This document shows positions 48,384-57,400 of a DNA stretch of 64,000 bases, piece after piece. The notes under the pieces were generated by a model, which did no database searches, was not told the origin of the DNA, and worked only from the letters and a program-made list of their open reading frames with translations. The translations under genes were made by a program, and so were the position numbers. Source of the stretch: Diacronema lutheri (lineage: Eukaryota > Haptophyta > Pavlovophyceae > Pavlovales > Pavlovaceae); contig JAGTXO010000024.1 of the NCBI GenBank assembly GCA_019448385.1, positions 412,001 through 476,000 of the forward strand. Direction: 5' to 3'. Every line of letters begins with the position of its first letter. The stretch's first letter is position 1.

Positions 48384-49619
48384 TCAGCGATGGCGGCCAG
48401 TGGCCACGTGACAGGCGGATGTCTCCGCCTCAAAGTGGCGGTGCAGCGCGACGACGCGCGCGCGGAAGCCGAGGGTGGACGCTGCGGGCCCACTCTCCGT
48501 TGCCTTGCACAGCAGCTGGAAGCGGCGATGCGCGTTGCGCCCAAACTGCTCCCACGTCACCTCGGTCGCGTCGCGCACGCCCGAGTGGTAGAGCGCGGCG
48601 GCGAGCTCGGCGCCGTCCACCTCGCCGCCCTCTGGCGCGAGCGCACCCGCCGCCTGCGCGAGGCGCTTCCAGCCGGTGCGGCACTGCTTTGCGGAACGGC
48701 CGCCCATCTGTGCAGCGATGGCGGTCCACGGGATCGCTGACTCGTAGGCCATCAGCTGCTCGTCGGCGGAGCACGCCTGCGAGACGAGCTCGAGCAGGCG
48801 CGCGTCCTCCGCCTCCGTCCATGCGCCCGTCCTTCGGTCGGGCACGCTCAGCTCGCGCCACTTGTCGCGCACGCCCGTGCGCTCGCGCCCGAGCTCCTCG
48901 GCGATCACGGCCCACTTGTTGCCGTGCGCGGCGTGGAGCGCGCGCAGCCGCGCCTCCTCGTGCGCGCTCCACTTGCCCTTGTAGTTGTGCTGCGAGAAGT
49001 GCCTGCGGCAGTACTCGTAGCACGCGTGTATGCTGCGCTCGGGCAGCGCCGCGCACACGTCGAGCCACTCGCCCTTCTTCGCCGTCGACGCGAAGTGCTC
49101 GACCGAGTCGTACGTGCCCGGGTGCGCGTGCAGGTGGCGCTCGATCGCGCCGCGCAACACGGACCCCTCCGCCTGCGAGAACTTGCCCTGCTTGAACGGC
49201 GCCGCGCCGTCCTTCGCGTCCGCCTTGTCGTGCGCCCAGCTGCGCGCGCGCCGCGCGCCCTTGCCGCTGGCCGTCGCGGCGGGCGCGCGGGCGGCCGGCG
49301 TGGTGCGCTGCGCGGCCGGCGCAACGCCCAGTACCGGCGCGACGCACGCCGGCGTGCTCGGCGCGTCGGCGCGCGCGGCGGGTCGCACCGGCGCCGCCGG
49401 CGCGGCTGGCGCGAGCGCGCCGGCCGCGGGCGAGTCGGCGGGCGCGGTGGGCAGGGCCGTGGCCGCGGCGACGGCGACGCAGGCGGCCGCTGCGTCGGAT
49501 GGCGCCAGTCCCATCCCTGCCTCGCGCCGCCTCGCCTTCTTTGCCCTCCTCGCCGCCTTGTCCGCCCTCCTCGCCGCCCTGTCCTCCACCTTGCGCTTCC
49601 GCGCCTCGCCCTCCGCCAT
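48384..49619 (-). CDS. Myb/SANT-domain DNA-binding protein (REB1/TTF1/DMTF-like)
   Basis: A 411-residue protein. The N-terminus is basic (KRKVEDRAARRADKAARRAK), probably a nuclear signal, followed by an Ala/Pro-rich linker. From about residue 150 come helical modules: FSQAEGSVLRGAIERHLHAH, a canonical Myb repeat (GKWSAHEEARLRALHAAHGN, then KWAVIAEELGRERTGVRDKW) and a second (AWTEAEDARLLELVSQ, then WTAIAAQMGGRSAKQCRTGW). This arrangement, with a divergent repeat first, recalls yeast Reb1, mammalian TTF1 and DMTF1, which bind rDNA terminators or promoters. Target and role here are unknown. The start is the first ATG in frame at 49619. The stop lies 18 bp from the right repeat of the Fanzor element. 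Confidence 0.82.
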   Translation of the reverse strand: MAEGEARKRKVEDRAARRADKAARRAKKARRREAGMGLAPSDAAAACVAVAAATALPTAPADSPAAGALAPAAPAAPVRPAARADAPSTPACVAPVLGVAPAAQRTTPAARAPAATASGKGARRARSWAHDKADAKDGAAPFKQGKFSQAEGSVLRGAIERHLHAHPGTYDSVEHFASTAKKGEWLDVCAALPERSIHACYEYCRRHFSQHNYKGKWSAHEEARLRALHAAHGNKWAVIAEELGRERTGVRDKWRELSVPDRRTGAWTEAEDARLLELVSQACSADEQLMAYESAIPWTAIAAQMGGRSAKQCRTGWKRLAQAAGALAPEGGEVDGAELAAALYHSGVRDATEVTWEQFGRNAHRRFQLLCKATESGPAASTLGFRARVVALHRHFEAETSACHVATGRHR

Positions 49620-49687
49620 CGTGGCGCGTTCGCTCAAAGCTCAGCTTCAGCGGGGCTCCCTCCGCGTGGCCGCCCTCGTGGACGACG
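49620..49687. promoter_or_regulatory. 68-bp divergent promoter
   Basis: This is the interval between the start codons of the Myb gene and the bystin gene. If the Myb protein is an rRNA-related factor, the sharing of a promoter with a ribosome-biogenesis gene would be functionally meaningful; this is inference. Confidence 0.45.
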
Positions 49688-50062
49688 ATGGGGCGGCAGC
49701 AGACCAACCGCTCGGATCGCCACGCGTCGCCGGCGCGGCGTGCGCCGAGCCCAGCCCGCGCGCCGCAGCGCGCGCGCAGCCCCGCGGGCAAGCGCGTGGC
49801 CTCGGAGCGCGTCGACACGGCCAAGCGCGCGCGCGCGCGCCAGCCGTCGGCGGGCGAGCGCCGCGGCGCGCAGCGCGCGCGCGGCGGTGGGAGCGGCGGC
49901 GATGGCGACGACGACGACGACGACGACGATGACGATGATCGGGACGAGCTGCGCGAGGCGCCCGTGCCGGAGGACCTGAGTCGGAAGATTATGCGTCAGG
50001 CCCGCGCGCAGCAGGAGGAATTTGAGGCGGACGCGCCCAAGCCCGCCGCGCGGCGCGGCGGC

Positions 50063-50094
<32 letters not shown>

Positions 50095-51103
50095 GTACGA
50101 CGGGCAGGAGGAGGCGGGGTGGGAGGAGGAGGTGGAGGAGGTGGAGGTGGACGAGGCGGACGAGGCGCTCCTCGCCAAGCTCATGCCCGCCGACAGCGGC
50201 GCGCGCCGCACGCTCGCCGACGTGATCCTCGAGAAGCTGGCAGAGAAGGCGGCCGACGCGCAGGCGCGCGCCGCCGGTCTCGACGGCGCGGACGGCGCGG
50301 CGCAGGCGGCGCAGCTGCCCGAGAAGGTGGTAGCTGTGTACTCGTCCATTGGCGAGCTGCTCCACCGGTACCGCTCGGGCAAGCTGCCAAAGGCCTTCAA
50401 GATTGTGCCCAAGCTCGCAAATTGGGAGGAGATCCTTTTCCTCACGCAGCCGCGCACCTGGTCGCCGCAGGCGACGGCCGCGGCCGTGCGCCTCTTCGCG
50501 TCCGCGCTCAACCCGCGCATGGCGCAGCGCTTCTACGCACTGGTGCTGCTCCCCGCGACGCTCGACGACATCGACGAGAACCGCCGCCTCAATTACCACT
50601 ACTACGCGGCGCTCAAGAAGGCGGTGTACAAGCCCGCCGCCTTCTTTAAGGGCATCGTCCTGCCCATGTGCGACGCGCAGTGCGCGCTCAAGCACGCGGT
50701 CGTCGTCTGCTCGGTGCTGTCGAAGGTGTCCGTGCCCGCCGCGCACTCGGCCGTGACGCTGCTCAAGCTCACCGAGATGCCGCTCTCGGGCGCGCAGCTG
50801 CTCTTCCTGCGCACGCTGCTGCTCAAGAAGTACGCGCTGCCCTACCGTGTCGTCGACGCGCTCGCCGATTACTTTGCGCGCTTCGGCGAGCACGAGGGCG
50901 AGCTGCCGGTGATCTGGCACCAGTCGCTGCTCGTCTTTGCGCAGCACTACAAGATGGAGCTCACCCTCGAGCAGAAGGACGAGCTCAAGCCCGTGCTGCG
51001 CGCGCACCTGCACGAGCGCATCACCGCCGAGATACGGCGCGAGCTCTTCAACTCGGCGTGCCGCGGCGACCCGTACGTTCCCGAGTCAGACATGCTGCCC
51101 TAG
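49688..51103 (+). CDS. BYSL: Bystin, 40S ribosome biogenesis factor (ENP1)
   Basis: A 471-residue protein without introns. The N-terminus is basic and disordered with acidic runs (a DDDD run near residue 75, and EEVEEVEVDEADEALL). The conserved bystin core follows: VYSSIGELLHRYRSGKLPKA, FKIVPKLANWEEILFLTQP, NPRMAQRFYALVLLP, RLNYHYYAALKKAVYKPAAF, KGIVLPMCDAQCALKHAVVV and YALPYRVVDALADYFARF, ending PYVPESDMLP. Bystin/Enp1 binds pre-40S particles in the nucleolus and cytoplasm and is needed for 18S rRNA processing. Length and order match the family. A G18 run starts 3 bp after the stop codon. Confidence 0.95.
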
Positions 51104-51214
51104 CCCGGGGGGGGGGGGGGGGGGCAGGGCAAGGCCCCACGCCCTCATAACGGCCGCACTGGCCACGCCCTGACACGGCACTACAAGGCGCGGCCTGTTT
51201 TTGGATGGCAACTT

Positions 51215-52213
51215 TCAGTCGGCGGCCCGCGCGTACTGCAGCTCGTAGGTTCGCACGTCGACCGCGTAGCGGCCGGCTGCGCGCGCGCGCGCGAGCGCCG
51301 CGAGATCAGACGACGGCAAGGTGTACGCGCCGTCGGCGACGAGGAACGTGGCGGTGCGCTGCCGGCTGAGCACGCGACCGGAGGGCTGCAGGTCGTACGT
51401 CGACGTCGTCTCGATCTCCTTGACGCTCGGCGCGGCGGCGGGCGCGTAGGCGCCGCGCTGCGCGGCGCCCTCGGCGAAGACGGTCTGGCGCGTCAGCTCG
51501 GCGCATTCGAAGGCGCCATCGCCGGTTGCGCGCGCCGAGCGGCCGACGACCTGCAGCTGGACGCGAAACGTGCGCCCGCCCGCGCCGCTCGGCCGGAGGC
51601 GCACCTCGAGCTCGTCCGCCGACGTCGCGCCCTCGAGCAGCGCGCCGTCGGGCTGCGCCACGCCGCCCGCAGCAAGAACCGCGTCGGCGCCCATCGCCGC
51701 GCGGCTGATGGACGCGACGGTGAACGGGCGCTCGCACACGCACGCCTCACCGCCTCCGCCCGGCGCGGCGCTCACGCGCGCGAACCGCGCGCGGTACGCG
51801 AGCGCCGGCTCGTCGAGCGCGGCGCGCGCGCGCTCGTACGCGCCAGTCGGGCCAAAGAGCTCGGCACCGAGCGGCGCGACGAGCCCCGTCTGCTTGGACG
51901 AGACGAGCCACTCGCCGGCCAGCCACGGCGGGTAGTAGATGTCGTCCGACTCGCGGCCGTACGTCGGGCGCGCATACACCGTCAGGTCTCGCGCGCCACC
52001 GGCGAGCGCGTCGGCGACCGTGCGCTCGACCGCGTCGCGCAGGTCGCGCGGCGGCGCGTCTGCCGCGCGGCCGCGCGGCGCGCGCGCCGCGAGCGCCGCC
52101 GATGCCGCGCTGCCGACCCACAGCCGGCGCGAGAGCGCGCGCGCTCTCGCGCCGGCTGTGGGTCGGCAGACGGCGGCGACGAGACTGAGGTACAGCAGCG
52201 CGCGCCCCGCCAT
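51215..52213 (-). CDS. Plastid/thylakoid DUF6816-like protein
   Basis: A 332-residue protein. A hydrophobic start (MAGRALLYLSLVAAVCRP) followed by an Arg-rich stretch and an Ala-rich segment ([18 protein letters not shown]) looks like a bipartite signal plus transit and lumen-targeting sequence of a secondary plastid. The core contains DDIYYPPWLAGEWLVSSKQT and GLVAPLGAELFGP, which I associate with the plastid DUF6816 family of cyanobacterial origin; no enzymatic function is known. The C-terminal strands (EIETTSTYDLQPSGRVLSRQ) suit a beta-barrel or lipocalin-like fold. A 60-bp perfect DNA palindrome lies in the targeting-peptide region (52110-52169). Confidence 0.75.
   Translation of the reverse strand: MAGRALLYLSLVAAVCRPTAGARARALSRRLWVGSAASAALAARAPRGRAADAPPRDLRDAVERTVADALAGGARDLTVYARPTYGRESDDIYYPPWLAGEWLVSSKQTGLVAPLGAELFGPTGAYERARAALDEPALAYRARFARVSAAPGGGGEACVCERPFTVASISRAAMGADAVLAAGGVAQPDGALLEGATSADELEVRLRPSGAGGRTFRVQLQVVGRSARATGDGAFECAELTRQTVFAEGAAQRGAYAPAAAPSVKEIETTSTYDLQPSGRVLSRQRTATFLVADGAYTLPSSDLAALARARAAGRYAVDVRTYELQYARAAD
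52110..52169. repeat. 60-bp perfect palindrome inside a coding region
   Basis: Two 30-bp arms meet with no spacer (52110-52139 and 52140-52169). The pairing stops sharply at both outer edges. It lies in the targeting-peptide codons of the DUF6816-like gene and stays in frame. Confidence 0.97.
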
Positions 52214-52288
52214 CGTGCGGCCTTCTGACTTGAACGTTGGTGCGCGGCGCTGGCTTGCGGCGGACGGAGCGCGCGGCGCGCCGGGGGG

Positions 52289-53789
52289 ATGAGGGCGGCG
52301 GTGCACGCGCCGCTCGACCCGATGGAGCGGCTCAAGCTCGGCGCGAGTATGCTGCGCCACCGCGCCGCGCACGCGCCCAAGCACTACGGCCGCGAGCGCG
52401 CAAAGTTTCAGTTTGACCTCGTCGTGCAGGCCGTCGAGAACTTGCCCGACACGCGCTCGGGCAGCGCGAGCGTGCTCGTCTCGTGCGCGCGCGGGCCGAA
52501 GATCGCGGTGACGACGGAGGCGGAGCCTGTGCAGAGCAAGGCCTCGTGGAACGAGAAGATCTCCTTCGTCTGCACGCTGTACGACGCGGCGGACAAGGGG
52601 GAGCGGCGTTGGGCGGAGAAGGAGTACCGATTGTCGGTGCAGCTCGTCTCGCCCGGTGAGTTTGGCACGCACAAGCGCAAGCTGAGCGAGCTCGCGTTCA
52701 CGCAGCTCGACGTGTCGCAGTACGCCAGCGCCGCCGCCGTCGCCGCCGCCGCCGCGCGCACGGGCAGTGGCAGCACAGAGCTGACGCTACGGCTCGGATG
52801 GACGGGCAAGCCCCTCTGCTACGCGCTCCTCCGCCTCGCGCTCTCGTGCACGCTCGTGCGCGCGACGGCGGGCGGCGGGCACTCGACGTCGGACGCGCGC
52901 TCGATCAGCTCCGACCTGAGCGAGGAGCAGCAGCAGCCGCACGCCGCCCGAGCCGCCGCCGCCGACGCGGACGGGATGCGGCGCGCGGCCGCGGCGCGCT
53001 CTGCGGCCATCGGCCAGCTCTCGTCGATCCGCGAGTCGCTCGCGACGCGGCTGCACGCGGGCAGCGCGCGCAAGGGGCGCGGCGCCAGCCGCTCGGCGTC
53101 CGGGCTGCGCGGCGGCGACGACGACGACGACGACGATGACGGGCAGCACCGCGGCCGGCCTGGCCATGACCGCGCGCCGACAGCCGACGGCAGTGCAGAC
53201 GGCGGCGCGGCCGGCGCGGCCGGCCTGTGGGCGCGCGACGGCGCGCCAGCGGACGGGCCGGCGCACGGCGCGCGCTCGGTGCCCGAACGCGCGACGATGT
53301 ACCCGGGCTCGCCGACGTCGTCATCCGAGCCCGCCACCCGCGCGGCCGGCCGTGCGGCCGCCGGCGGCGCGCCGCTGCCCGCCGCGCCGGTCGTGCCGCC
53401 GGCGCTCGCCGCCGCCGCCGCCGAGGAGCGCGCGGCCGCGCGCGCGCACGCGGAGCGTCTCGTCGCGCAGCTCGCCGCGGCGGACGCGGCCGCGCGCAGC
53501 GCCGAGGCGGAATCCGAATTGCTGCGCGAGCAGCTGCACGCGCTCACGCTCGCCGTGCACGAGGCCCAAGCCGCCGCGACGCCGGCCGCGCGCGCGGACG
53601 AGCGCGCGGACGGCGGCGGAGCGCTCGGCGAGCAGCTGCGCGTGAGCGCGCGGCTGCGCGAGCACAACGATGCGCTGCGCGGCGCGCTTGCCGAGGCGGA
53701 GGCGGGGCGCGCCGACGCAGCCAAGGAGCTAGAACGGGCTGAGCACGTTGGCGCCAAGCTACGCCTCGCCCTCGCGCACGCGCGCCGGC

Positions 53790-53826
<37 letters not shown>

Positions 53827-54333
53827 TGACGGCGGCGGCGGCACGTCGGGCAGCGCGTCGCCGCGCTCCTCCGACGGCGGCGACGTCGAGCGCACGGAGC
53901 TGCAGCTTGCGCTCGTCGACGCGAAGCTGCAGCTTGCGACGGTGCAATACGAGAAGGAGGAGGTGAAGCGCGTGCGCACCGCCGGCAGGGGCAGCGCACC
54001 GCTGGCCGCCCGCGCGCCGAGCCCGCGCCCGCCGCCACTCACGCCCGTGCCCGCGCCCGCGCGCCCTGGCCTTGGCGCGGGCAGGCGACACACGAACTGC
54101 GCGCGCTGCGGCACGAGCTCGAGCGTAGCGCGGGCGGCAGTCTCAAGGTGGCCAAGGAGATGACGTGGCTCGAGGTCAAGTACACCGAGGCGCGCGCAGA
54201 GCTGGCTCGAGTCAAGGCGCACGCTGTCGCGCTCGAGGACGACCTGCGCGAGGTGATCGCGCTCAAGCTCGAGCTTGCCGAGGCGCAGCAGCGCATCGCC
54301 GAGCTCGAGGCGCAGCGCGCGGACGGTTACTGA
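52289..54333 (+). CDS. NT-C2-domain coiled-coil protein (EEIG1/EHBP1 type)
   Basis: Exons 52289-53971 and 54085-54333 give 643 residues. Residues about 35-175 form an N-terminal C2-like (NT-C2) domain: FQFDLVVQAVENLPDTRSGS, ASWNEKISFVCTLYD, YRLSVQLVS and ELAFTQLDVSQYAS, then LRLGWTGKPL. This domain is found in EEIG1, EHBP1 and plant PMI1-type proteins and binds membranes or Rab partners. A disordered Ser/Ala/Asp-rich middle is followed by a long coiled coil that continues into exon 2 (HELRALRHELERS, LEVKYTEARAELARVKAHAV). The intron is phase 0, GTGCGC...GGGCAG. Its skipping would end the protein in an unrelated Arg/Pro-rich tail. The family often links organelles or vesicles to the cytoskeleton. 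Confidence 0.8.
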
Positions 54334-54416
54334 GCGGCGTGAAAATGCGCGCGTGCCAGAGGGCAGGCTGCGACCTGGTGCGACCAGGTGCAACTGTAGT
54401 CACATTTTTTCAAATT

Positions 54417-57400
54417 TCAACACCAGGTGTCCGTTCCGATCCGCCACGGACCGGGCGCGACCCGCGCGTGCTCGCCGTTGGTGTAGCCGCCGCACTGCGG
54501 CGCCCCGCCGTCGGCCGAGCCGTCCGCGCCGTTCCGCGCGCGGACGGCGTGCGCGCTCGCGCCCGCGCTCGCGCCCGCGCCGCACAGTGTCGCGTCGTGC
54601 CAGCCGAAGCCACCGCTCGCGTCTCCGCGCGGCGAGGGCGCGCAGAAGCCGACGCCGCTCGCCGCCGCGGGCCGCGCGTACGCGCCCGCGCCCGCGCAGC
54701 CATAGTGCGGCGTCGGCTGAGGCGTCGGCTGAGGCATCGGCTGAGGCGTCGGCTGAGGCATCGGCTGAGGCGTCGGCTGAGGCATCGGCTGCGGGTGCGC
54801 TGCTGCGAATGCGGGCGCGGGCGCGCCGCCGCCGCCGCCACCACCTCGCTGCCCCGACCAGTCGTGTGGCCGCGCGGGCTCGTGCACGCCGCCGCCGCGC
54901 CGCGCGCTGCCAGGCGGCGCGCCCGGCGCGTAGGAGCCCACGCCGGCGCACGCCGCCACTGCGCCGCGCGAGCATGGCGGCGGCGGCGGCGGCGGCGGCG
55001 GTGGTGCACGGAACGCGCGCGCGGCGGTGGGCGGTGTGCCTCCGCCGCTCGCGCACTCCGCGCCGCAGCCGTGCGGCGCGGGGTGGGCAAAGGCGCGCGC
55101 GCCCGCCGGCTTGGTCTGCTGCTGGCGCTGCGGCGGAGGCGCGCGCGCGCCTGCGCACCCGCCCGCGTAACGGCCTGCGCGACCGCCTGCGCAACCGCCT
55201 GCGCAACCGCCTGCGTAACCGCCGCTGTACGCGCCGCCGGCTGCGTCACGCACGGCCGCAGAGCCGCACGCCGCCCCACGCGAGAAGTCGTCGTCCCAGC
55301 CGCCACCGAGCGCGTCGCACGCCGCCGACACGGTGACGGCGCCAAGCTGCGGCTCCTCCCAGCCCGTCGCCACACCCCACGCGTCATCGATGACGGGCTG
55401 CGTCGGCGGTGCGCTTTGGAGGGCCGAGGTGGGCGGAGCGGCGGCGGAAGCCGGCGGCTGCGCGGCTTCACCCCAGCCGGTGCGTGCGTAGTCGACCGTC
55501 CACCCCACATCGCGGGAAAAGGCGCCCGCGCCCGCGCCCGCGCCCGCGCCCATGCCCATGCCACAGCCGCCGCAGCCGCCGGCGCGCGCGGCTGTGGCCA
55601 CAGGCGCGGCCGGGCCGCTTGCCGCCGCCCATCGGCTGGCCGGCGCAGAGCGGCCACTGGCCGTCGTGCAGCCGGCGGCGGCCGAGATGGGCGGCTGCTG
55701 CAGCGGCTGAGCTGGCGCCTGCGCGCCGCGCCCGCGACCGGTGCTGCCTGCGAGTGAGGCGCTGCCTGCGAGTGAGGCGCTGCCTGCGAGTGAGGCGCTG
55801 CCTGCGAGTGAGGCGCTGCCTGCGAGTGAGGCGCTGCCTGCGAGTGAGGCGCTGCCTGCGAGTGAGGCGCTGCCTGCGAGTGAGGCGCTGCCTGCGAGTG
55901 AGGCGCTGCCTGCGAGTGAGGCGCTGCCTGCGAGTGAGGCGGCCCGGCCGCAGCCGCGCGCGACGGCGACCTGCTGCGGCCGCGGCTGCGGCTGCGGCCG
56001 CGGCTGCGGCTGCGGCTGCGGCTGCGGCTGCATCTGCGGCTGCGGCTGCGATGGGGGCCGTGGCTTGCCTTTCTTGCCAACGGGCGCGGAACGGGCGGAG
56101 GCGCACGCACAGCCGGGCGGGGGTGGCGCAGGCGCGTGCGCGGCCGGCTGCGCGGCCGGCGCGGCCGGCGCGACCGGCGTGGCCGGCGCGGGCGGTGCGG
56201 GCATTAGGCTCTCTGCTCGCATTAGGCTCTCTGCTCGCACGCGCGCATTTGCCGCGCTGCGCGCGTTCGCCGCCCTTGCGGACAGCGCGTCCGCCCGTCC
56301 AGCGGCCAACCGACGCTCGCCCTCCTCCGCCTCCTCCTTTGCGAGCGCGAGCGCGGCGGCGTCCGCAGCGCTCGCCTCTGCCGCGTCGGCCGCGCGCACG
56401 ACGGCGAGCACCGCCTCCCACTCCGCCGCCTCTGTCGCCTCCGCCGCCTCCGCCATCTCGAGACGCGGCGGCGGCGGCGGCGGCAACGGCTCGCTCTTCG
56501 CGCTCTGCGCGCTGCTGTGCGGCGGCTGCGGGGGCGGCGGCGGAGCGGCTCCGTGCGCGGCACCACCGTTCGCGTGGCCACCGCCGCGCCGGCCGCGCCG
56601 CGAAGCGGAGCGCGAGGCCGTCTGGTGCGCCGCTGCGCACACACTGGGCGATGGCTGCCCTGCGCACACACTGGGCGATGGCTGCCCTGCGCACACACTG
56701 GGCGATGGCTGCCCTGCGCACACACTGGGCGATGGCTGCCCTGCGCACACACTGGGCGATGGCTGCCCTGCGCACACACTGGGCGATGGCTGCCCTGCGC
56801 ACACACTGGGCGATGGCTGCCCTGCGCACACACTGGGCGATGGCTGCCCTGCGCACACACTGGGCGATGGCTGCCCTGCGCACACACTGGGCGATGGCTG
56901 CCCTGCGCACACACTGGGCGATGGCTGCCCTGCGCACACACTGGGCGATGGCTGCCCTGCGCACACACTGGGCGCCAGCGCAGCGGCGTCGACGCTGCCG
57001 TCGCCGTCGCCGCGCGGTTGGTGCGAGGGCTGCGGTTGGTGCGAGGATCCGCTTTTTGCTTTTTTGGTCTTTTGGGGCGGTTGGTGCGAGATGGGCTGGG
57101 GTTGGTGCGAGGTGGGCTCGGGCTGCGGCTGGGGCTGGGGCTGGGGCTGAGGCTGGGGCTGGGGCGAGAGCTGGGGCTTGGGCGGGGGTTGGGGTTGGGG
57201 CTGCGGCTTCTTTTGTCGCCTGGCCTGCGGCTGCGGCTGCGGCTGCGGCTGCTGCAACTGGGGCAGCGCGCAATCTCTCAGCCGGTGCACATCGGTTTGC
57301 TGTGCAGCGGCAGCCGCCGCCACCTTTGCCCTCTCGTCGGCCTTTGCCATCTCGTCGGCCTTTGCCCTCTCGTCGGCCTTTGCCCTCTCGTCGGCCTTTG

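Noticed and set aside
56639-56975. Possible CRISPR-like array
   Set aside because: Units are contiguous identical 27-mers without spacers, inside a eukaryotic coding frame.
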